A stretch of 64,000 bases of DNA, taken from Flammeovirgaceae bacterium UBA5585 (lineage in GTDB: Bacteria; Bacteroidota; Bacteroidia; Cytophagales; Cyclobacteriaceae). The notes below the pieces were generated by a model, which did not search any database, had not been told where the DNA came from, and was given only the letters and a program-made list of their open reading frames with translations. The DNA is taken from positions 547,978 to 611,977 of the forward strand of contig DILT01000013.1 in NCBI GenBank assembly GCA_002425185.1, read 5' to 3'. The translations under genes and the position numbers were made by a program. Positions 26,515 to 35,650 of this stretch are shown here, piece after piece. Position 1 is the stretch's first letter; the number at the start of each line of letters is the position of its first letter.

Positions 26515-27249
26515 ATGCGCCTTTCAAAACCCCTGATTGCCATAATCCTAAGCCTCTTTGCAGCCACAACCGTATGGGCACAGAGACCCAAGGCACATCA
26601 TGGGGGTAAGCTGATGCACACCCGTACGCAGCACAATTACAATGTAATTAAGGTATCGCGTGCCAAGGCCAAAACCATTTGCCCTATATTTGAAGACACG
26701 GGATATCCGTACCATGGCCTGGGCATAAAAGTTGGTGATCCTTTCGCGGTAACGTATAAGTATTACGCCAATAAACATTTTTCCTTTGGGGTGGATTTTG
26801 GCAGGTCAGCCAGCGGGTTATACAGCAGTTATTATCGGGAGGTTTTTAATGAGTTTACAAGACCGGATACCCTGCAGGAAAATCAGAGTGCTGTATACCT
26901 GGCACATCGCGCTAAAACCGATTTTGTAGGTGAAATTAAGGTACTCTATCACATCAAGGCGGATAAGATCAGCCAGGGTTTACAGGCTTATGCCGGATTG
27001 GGTTGGGAGTGGCGAAGTTTGAACATTCAATACGACTACCTGTTGAACGATGGTATATTCGATAACAAGATTGAATTTATTACACGCAATCGGTTTACGT
27101 ATGGTGCGCAGGGTACCGTGGGTATTGAGTACTCCTATTTTAAAATGCCCATATCTGCTTTTATGGAACTGGAAGTTTTTGTTGACTTGCTGCGCGACCC
27201 CGGTTTTTACAAAATTCAGGGTGGCGTTGGGTTGCGCTATATTTTCTGA
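26515..27249 (+). CDS. Outer-membrane/periplasmic beta-barrel-like hypothetical protein
   Basis: From ATG 26515 the protein is 244 aa, with a signal peptide ending VWAQ. The rest alternates short strands rich in aromatic residues (FAVTYKYYANKHFSFGVDFG, GLGWEWRSLNIQYDYL) and ends with a strand closing on Phe (GGVGLRYIF). That pattern suits a small outer-membrane beta barrel. A TTG nine bases upstream is a possible but poorer start. It lies between two ABC exporters and converges with the second one; function unknown. Confidence 0.7.
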   Translation: MRLSKPLIAIILSLFAATTVWAQRPKAHHGGKLMHTRTQHNYNVIKVSRAKAKTICPIFEDTGYPYHGLGIKVGDPFAVTYKYYANKHFSFGVDFGRSASGLYSSYYREVFNEFTRPDTLQENQSAVYLAHRAKTDFVGEIKVLYHIKADKISQGLQAYAGLGWEWRSLNIQYDYLLNDGIFDNKIEFITRNRFTYGAQGTVGIEYSYFKMPISAFMELEVFVDLLRDPGFYKIQGGVGLRYIF

Positions 27250-29046
27250 TTACTCTTCCGCTACCTGAAGTTCATCGGTGGCGGTTTGTTTATCATACAA
27301 TTCTTTGTAAAACCCTTTTGCCGCCAACAACGATTCGTGCGTGCCTTCCTCAACAATATTGCCATCCACCAATACAATAATCTTGTTTACCATTTTAGCA
27401 GATGAAACGCGATGTGAAACGATTATCGTAGTGCGCCCCAGCATAATCCGTTTCAGGCTATTCAGAATATTGTTTTCTGTTTTGGTGTCAACTGCAGAGA
27501 GGGCGTCATCCAGCATTAAAATTTTCGGATTATGAACAATGGCCCGGGCTATAGAAACCCGTTGCTTCTGTCCACCCGAAAGCGTGATGCCCCGCTCGCC
27601 CACGCGTGTATTAAAACCTTGCGGGAAAGCCATAATGTTGGTGTACACATCGGCATCACGTGCAGCCTGAATTATTTTTGGCTCGTCAGCCTCCTCCAGT
27701 CCGAATGAAATATTGTTCGCGATCGTATCGCTGAATAAAAATACATCTTGCGGTACATAGCCAATCTGTTTACGCAAGCCATGCAAACTGTAATGTGAAA
27801 TAGGAATATCGTCAATTAATATTTCGCCTTCCCGTACATCGTATAGCCGCGCAGCCAGCGCGGATACCGTACTTTTTCCAGATCCTGTTGTTCCTATAAT
27901 CGCCAGCGACTCTCCGGGATTTACGGTAAATGAAATATTTTTTAACGCGGTTATGCCGGTGTCCGGATAGATGAAGGTAACATTTCTGAATTCAATTTTA
28001 CCCTGTATCTCTTTTTCAAGATTCTTCTCAGAAACAATAGTGGGTTGTGTTTTTAGAAATTCATTAATCCTTTTTTGCGAAGCCTCAGCACGGTGTACCA
28101 GGCTGCTGGTATACCCCAATGAGGTTACCGGCCAGGTTAATAAGTTCACATAAATGATGAATTCAGCTATGTTCCCCAGCGTCAGGTTACCGCTAATCAC
28201 TTCAATACTTCCCGCATAAATCGTAAGTATTGTGCTTAACCCAATGAGCCCCATAATAATCGGAAAAAACAGGGCCTGAACTTTCGTCAGCTTTAACGAT
28301 TGCCTTTTATACTCATCGCTTTCCAGCTCGAATTTCCGAAGTGATTCGTTCTCGCGGTTAAAAGATTTTAATACACGAATACCACTGAAGGCCTCCTGCA
28401 CAAACGTGGAAAGCCGTGATTGACTTTTTTGAATCTGTTCGGAGCGTCTTTCAATGATGTTGTTTACAAAATAAATGCTAATGGAAAGCAAAGGCAATGG
28501 AATAAGCGCATACAGGGTAAGTGTAGTGCTGATGCTGAACATGACCGGTATAAGCATCATAAACAAGGTGATCAATTGCAACCCGTACATGATGGCCGGA
28601 CCAAGGTACATGCGCACACGGCTTACATCTTCTGAAATGCGATTCATTAAATCGCCCGTATTATTTCTTCTGTAAAAGCTTAATGGTAAAGCCTGGTAGT
28701 GCTGAAAGATTTCATTTTTCAAATCAAACTCAACATGACGCGACATCACAATAAGTGTTTGACGTACGAGGTAAAGAAAAAATCCACGCAAGAGCGCCAT
28801 CAGTAAAATAAGTCCGGCATAAAGTAAAATGCCAAAAGCAAAAACTTTGAAAAAGTCGCGCTGTAAAGAGAGCCCTTCAAGGGCTCGGTAAATACTAATG
28901 TTGTCTGTTACCAGGTTTATGGAATGCCGCACCAGTTGTGCGGGTATAATCTGGAAGGCGTTAGAAATAATAACAAAAAGTGTCCCCAGCAGGATGAGGC
29001 GCTTGTATTTAAGTAAGTATTTATTGAGGTATTTAAGCTCCTTCAT
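27250..29046 (-). CDS. ABC exporter half-transporter (MsbA/MdlB-like), second copy
   Basis: The 598-aa protein has six TM helices followed by an ATPase with Walker A GTTGSGKST, signature LSGGQKQR, Walker B ILMLDDALSAVD and IVSHRVSS. Unlike its neighbour at 24655 it keeps a canonical signature and starts MKELKYLNKYLLKYKRLILLG. The two could form a heterodimer, but separate transcription on opposite strands argues for caution. The gene ends 0 bp from the stop of the barrel-like gene (convergent). Confidence 0.9.
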   Translation of the reverse strand: MKELKYLNKYLLKYKRLILLGTLFVIISNAFQIIPAQLVRHSINLVTDNISIYRALEGLSLQRDFFKVFAFGILLYAGLILLMALLRGFFLYLVRQTLIVMSRHVEFDLKNEIFQHYQALPLSFYRRNNTGDLMNRISEDVSRVRMYLGPAIMYGLQLITLFMMLIPVMFSISTTLTLYALIPLPLLSISIYFVNNIIERRSEQIQKSQSRLSTFVQEAFSGIRVLKSFNRENESLRKFELESDEYKRQSLKLTKVQALFFPIIMGLIGLSTILTIYAGSIEVISGNLTLGNIAEFIIYVNLLTWPVTSLGYTSSLVHRAEASQKRINEFLKTQPTIVSEKNLEKEIQGKIEFRNVTFIYPDTGITALKNISFTVNPGESLAIIGTTGSGKSTVSALAARLYDVREGEILIDDIPISHYSLHGLRKQIGYVPQDVFLFSDTIANNISFGLEEADEPKIIQAARDADVYTNIMAFPQGFNTRVGERGITLSGGQKQRVSIARAIVHNPKILMLDDALSAVDTKTENNILNSLKRIMLGRTTIIVSHRVSSAKMVNKIIVLVDGNIVEEGTHESLLAAKGFYKELYDKQTATDELQVAEE

Positions 29047-29117
29047 GCTATAAAATTTGGCGAACTCTCCTTAAAACGAAATAAAGCTTTTTAAGTTCAT
29101 GCAAACGTTTGAGTTCG

Positions 29118-29147
29118 TTGAAATGAAGGTAAAATCCGGTAACTTTG
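29118..29147 (+). promoter_or_regulatory. Bacteroidota-type promoter for the leucine dehydrogenase gene
   Basis: TTG (29118-29120), 19 bp, TAACTTTG (29140-29147): an exact match to the TTG-N19-TAnnTTTG housekeeping pattern. A transcript would start near 29153, which rules out the upstream reading-frame extension and supports ATG 29223. Confidence 0.7.
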
Positions 29148-29222
29148 TGTCGTTTTCAAGAGGTATTTATGCCGCAAAATGCGGCTCGTAAAAGTAGCAC
29201 AATCATCACTAAAACAAATCTG

Positions 29223-30323
29223 ATGGAGATTAAAGAACTTGAGAAAGTAGAGTATGCCGGACTGTTTGGTACGGTAGCTCAAATGGGGCATGAGCAGGTT
29301 GTATTTTGCTATGACGAAGCCACCGGGCTTAAGTCGATCATTGCCATTCACAACACAACATTAGGTCCTGCATTGGGCGGCACACGCATGTGGAATTACA
29401 CCAGTGAACAGGAAGCATTAACTGATGTGTTACGCTTGTCACGCGGTATGACGTTTAAAGCATCCATCAGCGGGTTGAACCTGGGTGGTGGAAAGGCAGT
29501 TATTATTGGCGATGCAAAAACCATGAAGACTGAAGCCTTCATGAGGCGCTTTGGAAAATTTGTGAACAGCCTGAGTGGTAAGTACATCACAGCCGAGGAT
29601 GTAAACATGAAAACAGCTGATATGGAATTCATCAGCATGGAAACAAAGCATGTTACCGGCTTGCCTGAATCTATGGGCGGTGGCGGAGATCCTTCACCCG
29701 TTACAGCATACGGAACATTTGTAGGTATGAAGGCCGCGGCTAAGAAAGTTTACGGAAATGACAGCCTTGCTAATAAGAAAGTTGTGGTGCAGGGTGTGGG
29801 CCAGGTGGGTATGAACCTCGTTGAACATTTGGTGAAAGAAAACGCACAGGTCTATATAACGGATATTTCCGATGAAAAAGTAAAAGCATTAGCGCAAAAG
29901 TTTGGTGTGAAAGCCGTGGCTATGGATGCCGTGTACGATTTGGATGTGGACATCTATGCTCCATGTGCATTGGGCGCCACGTTGAATGATAACACAATCC
30001 CTCGCTTAAAATGCAGTATTGTAGCAGGTGCAGCCAACAATCAGTTGAAGGATGAAGTAAAGCATGGCTACATGCTGATTGACCGCGGCATTACCTATGC
30101 ACCGGATTTCTTAATTAATGCAGGCGGACTAATTAATGTTTACAACGAATACCTGGGTAACTATAACCGCGCCAGAGTGTTTGAGCAGGCAGAAGGTATT
30201 TACACAACCTGCTTGAATATTATCAACTACGCAGAAAAAGAGAAAATCAATACGCAGGAAGCAGCTATTAAACTTGCTGAAAAGCGGATTGAAGAAGTTG
30301 GGCGGGTGAGAATACCTCGTTAA
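29223..30323 (+). CDS. Leucine dehydrogenase-type amino acid dehydrogenase
   Basis: The 366-aa protein belongs to the Glu/Leu/Phe/Val dehydrogenase family: GPALGGTRMWNY, the catalytic lysine region SGLNLGGGKAVI, the second active-site Asp region (GGGGDPSPVTA) and the NAD-binding VVQGVGQVGMNLVEHL. The length suits leucine dehydrogenase. It deaminates branched-chain amino acids to 2-oxo acids with NAD+. The start at 29223 was chosen because the promoter lies inside the longer frame. A strong terminator follows. Confidence 0.9.
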   Translation: MEIKELEKVEYAGLFGTVAQMGHEQVVFCYDEATGLKSIIAIHNTTLGPALGGTRMWNYTSEQEALTDVLRLSRGMTFKASISGLNLGGGKAVIIGDAKTMKTEAFMRRFGKFVNSLSGKYITAEDVNMKTADMEFISMETKHVTGLPESMGGGGDPSPVTAYGTFVGMKAAAKKVYGNDSLANKKVVVQGVGQVGMNLVEHLVKENAQVYITDISDEKVKALAQKFGVKAVAMDAVYDLDVDIYAPCALGATLNDNTIPRLKCSIVAGAANNQLKDEVKHGYMLIDRGITYAPDFLINAGGLINVYNEYLGNYNRARVFEQAEGIYTTCLNIINYAEKEKINTQEAAIKLAEKRIEEVGRVRIPR

Positions 30324-30340
30324 TCATAAGTTATTTTGTA

Positions 30341-30376
30341 AAGTCGTCTGCTATTCAGTTAGCAGACGACTTTTTT
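30341..30376 (+). terminator. Rho-independent terminator
   Basis: AAGTCGTCTGCT, an 8-nt loop, AGCAGACGACTT, then a T-run: a perfect 12-bp stem 17 bp after the dehydrogenase stop. Confidence 0.92.
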
Positions 30377-30403
30377 ATTCTATTTTTACCCGTTCTTTGA
30401 AAC

Positions 30404-31540
30404 ATGCTCAATCGCAGAAGCCTCCGCATAAAAGTCATGCAAAGCCTCTTTGCTTTCCACCAAAGCAGGGAAGCCAATTATCTCCTGTGCCGGGATCATA
30501 TTGAAAATACGTTCGCACCCGACCTGAATTCTATGGAAGTGCAGGATAAAAAGGAATTAACGCGCCAACGTAAAGAGGCCATTAAACTGCTGGAAAAGGT
30601 ATTTGAAAAGGATGTACCGGTTGTTCATGAAGATGAAAAGATTGTGGGGGTGGTTAAAGCCGGGCTAAGTCAATATGAAAAGGCTGTGTGGAAAGACGCC
30701 AGTTCATTCAAAAAGAGCCTGTCGCAGGATGTGGAGAAGATTTACAAACAATACATCACCGTGCTTACGTTGGCTATTTCCATGGCCGATGCCGCGAAGG
30801 CCGACAAAAAAATTAATCACACCAACTTTCTTAAAAACTCCTGGATTGAAGCACTTCAGAAAAGCAATGAACTCAAAAAGGAATCTCTTCGGTTAAATGT
30901 TTCATGGGAAAAAAATTTTGAACGCGTGCGGTTATGGTTCCGCGATGTGGTGAAGCAGGATCAGGAGTATATGGCTTACCTGGATAAAAAATCCCCTTCG
31001 TCCGATGAGCAAAAAAAGCTGATCAATCATTTTTTCAGGAGAATTCTTTTAGGCAAGACCAGCATTAACGACTATTTTGAAGAAGAGATTTTGCACTGGG
31101 CAGAAGACAGGGACATTGTAAAAGGCATGGTGGAGAAAACGGTGAAGTCCTTTGATCCCGCATCATCCGAACCACTGCAACTGCATCAACTTTCATTAAA
31201 CTGGGAGGATGATCTTCATTTTATTGAGCAACTGTTCACAGGTTCCATCGGGCTTGCGCCTGAGCACCACAAATTGATAGCCGACAATACACGAAACTGG
31301 GAAGTAGACCGGCTACCCCTCACCGACAGGGTAATTCTGGAAATGGCTATTACGGAACTCATCAGCTTTCCCAGCATACCGGTAAAAGTCACCATCAACG
31401 AATACATTGAACTGGCCAAAAACTACAGCACGCCAAAAAGCCGCCAGTTTATTAATGGTATACTGGATGTTATTTCCAGGGAGTTAAAAACCCAGGGTGG
31501 TATTAAGAAAAGCGGGCGCGGACTGATGGATAACAAGTAA
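30404..31540 (+). CDS. nusB: Transcription antitermination protein NusB (long form)
   Basis: The NusB fold is split: RRSLRIKVMQSLFAFHQS at the N-terminus, and EVDRLPLTDRVILEMAITEL plus KVTINEYIELAKNYSTPKSRQFINGIL at the C-terminus (about 300-365). Between them are roughly 200 helical, charged residues. The total of 378 aa is far above the ~140 aa of E. coli NusB, but long NusB proteins are usual in Bacteroidota. It binds boxA RNA with NusE for rRNA antitermination. The last residues are basic. Confidence 0.9.
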   Translation: MLNRRSLRIKVMQSLFAFHQSREANYLLCRDHIENTFAPDLNSMEVQDKKELTRQRKEAIKLLEKVFEKDVPVVHEDEKIVGVVKAGLSQYEKAVWKDASSFKKSLSQDVEKIYKQYITVLTLAISMADAAKADKKINHTNFLKNSWIEALQKSNELKKESLRLNVSWEKNFERVRLWFRDVVKQDQEYMAYLDKKSPSSDEQKKLINHFFRRILLGKTSINDYFEEEILHWAEDRDIVKGMVEKTVKSFDPASSEPLQLHQLSLNWEDDLHFIEQLFTGSIGLAPEHHKLIADNTRNWEVDRLPLTDRVILEMAITELISFPSIPVKVTINEYIELAKNYSTPKSRQFINGILDVISRELKTQGGIKKSGRGLMDNK

Positions 31541-31606
31541 TTGTTAAAATCCCGTTAAAACTGCATTTTTTGGGTCCGCCATCTGTTACAAAATCTAAGT
31601 GAATTG

Positions 31607-31614
31607 TATTTTTG
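31607..31614 (+). promoter_or_regulatory. TATTTTTG (-7 element) before the YtxH-type gene
   Basis: A perfect TAnnTTTG lies 70 bp before the ATG. At the -33 distance the sequence is TGTTA, only a partial TTG match. Confidence 0.4.
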
Positions 31615-31683
31615 GAAGGTTTTAAGACCATTCGGCCTGTTTAACGAGGAAATCCGAGAAATACTGGTCAAATTTGAGGTTCT

Positions 31684-31992
31684 ATGGGTAAAAAAAGTGG
31701 AAATACATTGATAGCTTTCCTGGCTGGCGCTGCTGCCGGGGCTATTTTGGGCATTTTATATGCCCCGGATAAGGGTGAGCACACCCGTCAAAAGTTGTCC
31801 TTTCAATTAGAGAAGTATAAAGATATGCTTCAACGGCTGGTCAATGATTTTGTGGACGGAAAGGAAACGCCACTCACCTCTGAAGCCAAATCCATGGGGC
31901 AGAAGGTGGTAGATGAGACGAAATCAAAAGCAGAAAAACTTTTAGAGGATGTAGATGAACTTTTAGATCAAATAAAGGGTAAGAATAAATAA
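31684..31992 (+). CDS. YtxH-domain protein (glycine-zipper membrane segment)
   Basis: The 102-aa protein has one TM segment rich in Gly/Ala (LIAFLAGAAAGAILGILYAP) followed by DKGEHTRQKL, the YtxH/gas-vesicle-like signature. A long lysine- and glutamate-rich helix forms the rest. YtxH proteins are small stress-linked membrane proteins of unclear biochemistry. The DUF1573 gene follows after 18 bp and probably shares the transcript. Confidence 0.85.
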   Translation: MGKKSGNTLIAFLAGAAAGAILGILYAPDKGEHTRQKLSFQLEKYKDMLQRLVNDFVDGKETPLTSEAKSMGQKVVDETKSKAEKLLEDVDELLDQIKGKNK

Positions 31993-32016
31993 CAGAAAAC
32001 ATAAACGACTATGGTG

Positions 32017-32553
32017 ATGAGAAGAAGTATTTGGATATTGGGATTGATTGCAGTGTTGTTTACAGCATGCAAAGACAAAGACGCAGAAAAGAAGATTGCC
32101 GCATTGGAAGCCAGGCTTTCTGAACTGGAGGGCAGCAAACGGACTCCTCCTGTTTCGGTTACCCCTACCGATAATCCTGTTCAGGCAGAACCTGAAACAA
32201 AACCGGAAGGTCCGCTACCCGTTATTCAATTTGAAAAAGTTGATCACGATTTCGGAACAATTCAGGAAGGACAAAAAGTTACCTATACATACAAATTCAA
32301 AAACGTTGGCGAGGCTCCGCTGATCATTCAAAATGCACAACCAACATGCGGGTGTACTGTACCGGACTGGTCGAAAGAACCGATACCCGTTGGTGGCGAA
32401 GGCTTTGTGAAGGCTGAGTTTGACAGTAATGGAAAGCCCAACATGCAGCACAAAACCGTTACGGTTACAGCCAACACCTGGCCCAAAGCAACTGTACTTA
32501 GCTTTAAAGCAATGGTTACCCCGAAGACTGACGCACAAGGTCCGGCAAAATAA
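32017..32553 (+). CDS. DUF1573 lipoprotein
   Basis: The ATG at 32017 (MRRSIWILGL) opens a lipoprotein signal ending in LFTAC; a start at 32011 would add two residues. A short coiled coil (AEKKIAALEARLSELEG) and a Pro/Glu-rich linker follow. The DUF1573 domain comes next: FEKVDHDFGTIQEGQKVTYTY, KNVGEAPLIIQNAQPTCGCTV, and a strand-rich end. DUF1573 is an immunoglobulin-like domain, frequent in the Bacteroidota envelope; the CGC motif is its hallmark. Specific role unknown. Confidence 0.88.
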   Translation: MRRSIWILGLIAVLFTACKDKDAEKKIAALEARLSELEGSKRTPPVSVTPTDNPVQAEPETKPEGPLPVIQFEKVDHDFGTIQEGQKVTYTYKFKNVGEAPLIIQNAQPTCGCTVPDWSKEPIPVGGEGFVKAEFDSNGKPNMQHKTVTVTANTWPKATVLSFKAMVTPKTDAQGPAK

Positions 32554-32572
32554 TATTGCTATAAACTATACG

Positions 32573-32610
32573 GCATCCCAAACCTGTACAGGTTTGGGAT
32601 GCTTGTTTTT
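32573..32610 (+). terminator. Rho-independent terminator that overlaps the yajC promoter
   Basis: GCATCCCAAACCTG-TA-CAGGTTTGGGATGC is a perfect 14-bp stem (32573-32602) followed by TTGTTTTT. It closes the DUF1573 transcript. The TTTG at 32593-32596, inside the right arm, is also the -33 box of the next promoter. Confidence 0.92.
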
Positions 32611-32623
32611 AAACCTAACTTTG
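32593..32623 (+). promoter_or_regulatory. Bacteroidota-type promoter for yajC
   Basis: TTTG (32593-32596), 19 bp, TAACTTTG (32616-32623): same geometry as the promoter at 29118. The predicted start near 32630 leaves a leader of about 14 nt before ATG 32644 and rules out the longer reading frame starting at 32599. Confidence 0.72.
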
Positions 32624-32643
32624 ACGTTCAATTATCTATCGCT

Positions 32644-32958
32644 ATGATCAACACAATTTTATTACAAGCACAGGCCCAGGGCAGCAATTACAGTTTTTAC
32701 ATCATGATGGGGCTCATGATTGTTATCTTTTATTTTTTTATGATTCGCCCCCAACAGAAGAAAGCAAAAGACCAGAAGAAATTCACAGAAGAAATTCAAA
32801 AAGGCGATTACGTAGTAACCATTGGTGGTGCTCATGGCCGCATAGCCGAACTTGACAATGACACCTTTATTCTGGAAGTTGAAAAGGGAGGAAGAATCCG
32901 CTTTAATAAATCTGCCATTTCCATGGAGGCAACCAGAGCGGCTAACAAAGGTTCATGA
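32644..32958 (+). CDS. yajC: Preprotein translocase subunit YajC
   Basis: The 104-aa protein has one TM helix (FYIMMGLMIVIFYFFMIRP) followed by QQKKAKDQKKF and GDYVVTIGGAHGRIAELDNDTFILEV, the YajC signature. YajC associates with SecDF in the inner membrane. The start at 32644 follows from the promoter position. It heads the yajC-ybbR-coaE group. Confidence 0.92.
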   Translation: MINTILLQAQAQGSNYSFYIMMGLMIVIFYFFMIRPQQKKAKDQKKFTEEIQKGDYVVTIGGAHGRIAELDNDTFILEVEKGGRIRFNKSAISMEATRAANKGS

Positions 32959-32985
32959 GCATGAACAAAACATCTCCCTTGTACC

Positions 32986-33924
32986 ATGAGTTTTATTAAC
33001 TCAATATTTAATTTTCTCCGCTTCAATAATCGAAACTGGAAGGCCGTACTGCTGTGCATTTTTGCAGCGGCTGTTTTCTGGATATTTAATGCACTCAATA
33101 AGAACTACTCCACCAACATAAATTTTCCACTGGCTTTTGAGTACGATGAGGAAGCCTATATTCCCGTAAAGGCGCTGCCCGAATATGTAAAACTGAATGT
33201 GAGTGGCTTAGGGTGGGACCTTTTCCGCAAAAGTTCCGGACTTAAAGTTACTCCCTTACGCATACCACTCGAGAATCCTGCGGAGGTAAAAAAGATAGTG
33301 GGAGCAACATTACCACCGCTGCTATCTACCCAACTCGAGGGCATTCAAATTAACTTTGTGTTAACCGATACCCTTCACCTGAGTATCGATCCAAAAACAA
33401 AGAAAAAGATTTCCCTCACGGTTGATCCAGCCAAGCAATTTCTAAAAAAGGATTTTGGGTTAGCGAGCCCAATACGTATTCAACCCGATTCGGTTTGGCT
33501 GGAAGGGCCACAAAGCTTGCTGTTAGCCCTGCCCGATCAACTAACACTTCCATTGCCCCGCAACATCGACAAAGCCTTTAACGATCGTATAGAGGTTGAG
33601 CTTACCACTGATCTTATTACGGCCAACCCGCCTGTAGTCATGGTAAGTTTTGATGCCGATCGGTTAACTCAGCGCACCGATACCGTTGCGTTGCAGGTTC
33701 TAAATATTCCAAAAGACCTCCGGCCGGCCATTCAGGTGAAGCAAATACAATACACCTTTCTTATACCGGCCAGCCTGGCACGGGCCGAAAACCAACCTAC
33801 CGTTACCGCCAGTATTGATCTGGCTGATCTGGGCAAGGGGCACCATAAGCTTGTTCCGCGGCTTGTGGGGTTAAATGAGTTTGCCCATGTAGTTAGTGTA
33901 GACACGCTTCACGTTAGTTTCTGA
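32986..33924 (+). CDS. YbbR-like domain protein
   Basis: The 312-aa protein has one N-terminal TM helix (WKAVLLCIFAAAVFWIFNALN) and repeated YbbR-type beta domains. Visible segments include INFPLAFEYDEEAYIPVKALP, VKLNVSGLGWDLFRK, FGLASPIRIQPDSVWLEGP and a closing THDTLHVSF-like strand. In Firmicutes YbbR (CdaR) regulates a diadenylate cyclase; no cyclase gene is nearby here, so only the domain is assigned. Confidence 0.82.
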   Translation: MSFINSIFNFLRFNNRNWKAVLLCIFAAAVFWIFNALNKNYSTNINFPLAFEYDEEAYIPVKALPEYVKLNVSGLGWDLFRKSSGLKVTPLRIPLENPAEVKKIVGATLPPLLSTQLEGIQINFVLTDTLHLSIDPKTKKKISLTVDPAKQFLKKDFGLASPIRIQPDSVWLEGPQSLLLALPDQLTLPLPRNIDKAFNDRIEVELTTDLITANPPVVMVSFDADRLTQRTDTVALQVLNIPKDLRPAIQVKQIQYTFLIPASLARAENQPTVTASIDLADLGKGHHKLVPRLVGLNEFAHVVSVDTLHVSF

Positions 33925-33929
33925 TACCG

Positions 33930-34538
33930 ATGAAACGCCCCTTACAAATAGGCATCACGGGAGGCATCGGCTCAGGCAAAAGCCTGGTATGCCGCATATT
34001 CAGTTGCCTGGGTGTATCGGTTTACGATGCAGACAGCCGAGCGAAATCAGTAATGACCACCGATGGAATATTGGTCATGCAGATCAAAAAAGAATTCGGA
34101 GGTTTGTCTTACCATGCAGATGGAAGCTTGAATAGAAACTACCTGGCGGAAACGGTTTTTAGTAATCCCGACCGATTGGAAGCATTAAACAAGTTGGTAC
34201 ATCCGCGTGTTGGAGAAGACTATCTGAAGTGGTTGGAGAAGCATAAAACAGAGAACTATATTCTAAAAGAAGCAGCCCTGTTGTATGAGTCGGGTTCCTT
34301 CCGGATGCTTGACAAGGTTATCGTTGTTCATGCACCTGAAGCCATACGGGTGGCACGGGTGAAGCAACGCGATCCTCATCGAAGCGAACAGGATATTAAA
34401 GGAATAATCAACAATCAGATGAATGAAGAACTAAAACTGAAACGTGCAGATTATAGAGTAGTGAACGATGATACCCGTTTGGTTATTCCTCAGGTACTTG
34501 AGCTACATCGCATATTTTCGGGTGGATTAAATATTTAA
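33930..34538 (+). CDS. coaE: Dephospho-CoA kinase
   Basis: The 202-aa protein has the P-loop GITGGIGSGKS (8-18), VYDADSRAK, HPRVGEDYLKWLEKH and the VHAPEAIRVARVKQRD segment typical of CoaE. It phosphorylates dephospho-CoA to CoA, the last step of CoA synthesis. It lies 5 bp after the ybbR-like gene and 21 bp before the efflux operon, with no terminator visible. Confidence 0.94.
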   Translation: MKRPLQIGITGGIGSGKSLVCRIFSCLGVSVYDADSRAKSVMTTDGILVMQIKKEFGGLSYHADGSLNRNYLAETVFSNPDRLEALNKLVHPRVGEDYLKWLEKHKTENYILKEAALLYESGSFRMLDKVIVVHAPEAIRVARVKQRDPHRSEQDIKGIINNQMNEELKLKRADYRVVNDDTRLVIPQVLELHRIFSGGLNI

Positions 34539-34559
34539 AGGCGACACAGTTCGCAGGTT

Positions 34560-35627
34560 ATGAAAAAAAAGATATTTACCGGAGTAGTTATAGTAGTGAT
34601 CCTCTTCCTGCTGGCATTGCCTAAGCTAAACCTGTTCAGTTCAGAAAAGAACGTTGCCAGTACTGCGGGTGTTGCCGCCTCCCAGGCCAAATTACCTGTT
34701 GAGGCTATGATTATGACGCCTGAGCGACTGGATAATAAATTAATTATTACAGGTTCTGTGCTACCCAACGAATCATTGGAAATCAGAAGCGAAGTGGCCG
34801 GAAAAATCTCCAGTATTCTTTTCCGGGAAGGTAAACAAGTGAACAGGGGAGACTTGCTGATTGAAATTAATGATGATGAACTGGATGCTCAGCTCGTTAA
34901 ACAAAAGTATAATCTTAAGCTCAACGAGGATAACGAATTCAGACAGCGCAAACTCCTCGAGAAGGACGCCATCAGTCAGGAAGAATATGACAACGCTTTA
35001 AACCGCTTAAACACTACCAGTGCAGATATAAAACTGCTGGAGGCGCAACTGGCAAAGACAAAAATCAGGGCACCATTTAGTGGCACTATTGGACTTCGGT
35101 TTGTCAGTGAAGGTGCGTACATAAATTCCAACACCATAATTGCTACGCTCTACAACCTTAGTCCGGCAAAAATTGAATTTGCTGTTCCGGGCCGCTACAG
35201 CACGCAGGTTAAAGCCGGCAAAAAGATTTTCTTCACCATTGAAAATGATTCGCGCGTATTGGAAGGCGAAGTATACGCCATTGAACCACAAATTGATGCC
35301 AATACCCGAACGTTAAAGGTCAGAGCACTTGCTGATAATACGGGAAACATTTTATTGCCCGGCCAATTTGTACGCGTTGAATTGGTTCTTCAAACGGTTG
35401 ACAATGCACTGCTTGTTCCGTCAGAAGCAATAGTACCTGAATTGAACGGACACAAAGTGTTTTTGGCGAAATCAGGGGTGGCTACAGAAGCAAAAGTTGA
35501 AATTGGATTACGTACCGACAGAAATGTAGAGGTTATATCAGGATTGGCTAAAGGTGACACAGTTATAACTACCGGTATTCTGCAGATGCGCAATGGGTTG
35601 GGTGTAGCCGTAACAAAGGTTAAGTAG
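34560..35627 (+). CDS. RND efflux periplasmic adaptor (MFP family)
   Basis: The 355-aa protein has an N-terminal membrane anchor (VVIVVILFLLALPKLNLF), a lipoyl half-motif (LPNESLEIRSEVAGKISSI), a helical hairpin (LNEDNEFRQRKLLEKDAI), the second lipoyl half (KIRAPFSGTIGLRFVSEGAY) and beta-barrel and membrane-proximal domains (LPGQFVRVELVL, GLAKGDTVITTG). It should link the pump at 35651 to the TolC-type channel at 38714. Confidence 0.92.
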   Translation: MKKKIFTGVVIVVILFLLALPKLNLFSSEKNVASTAGVAASQAKLPVEAMIMTPERLDNKLIITGSVLPNESLEIRSEVAGKISSILFREGKQVNRGDLLIEINDDELDAQLVKQKYNLKLNEDNEFRQRKLLEKDAISQEEYDNALNRLNTTSADIKLLEAQLAKTKIRAPFSGTIGLRFVSEGAYINSNTIIATLYNLSPAKIEFAVPGRYSTQVKAGKKIFFTIENDSRVLEGEVYAIEPQIDANTRTLKVRALADNTGNILLPGQFVRVELVLQTVDNALLVPSEAIVPELNGHKVFLAKSGVATEAKVEIGLRTDRNVEVISGLAKGDTVITTGILQMRNGLGVAVTKVK

Positions 35628-35650
35628 GGTGGATTAATTAATAAAAGTCA

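Noticed and set aside
24655..29046. The two ABC half-transporters as partners of the peptide cluster
   Set aside because: They lack a C39 domain and lie more than 20 kb away.
29145..29222. 26-residue extension of the leucine dehydrogenase frame
   Set aside because: The promoter -7 box (29140-29147) overlaps it, so it is not transcribed as coding sequence.
30404..31540. NusB as an unusual fusion because of its 378 aa
   Set aside because: Long NusB proteins with a helical middle are ordinary in Bacteroidota.
32599..32643. Extension of the yajC frame
   Set aside because: It covers the terminator tail and promoter; YajC normally starts just before its TM helix.
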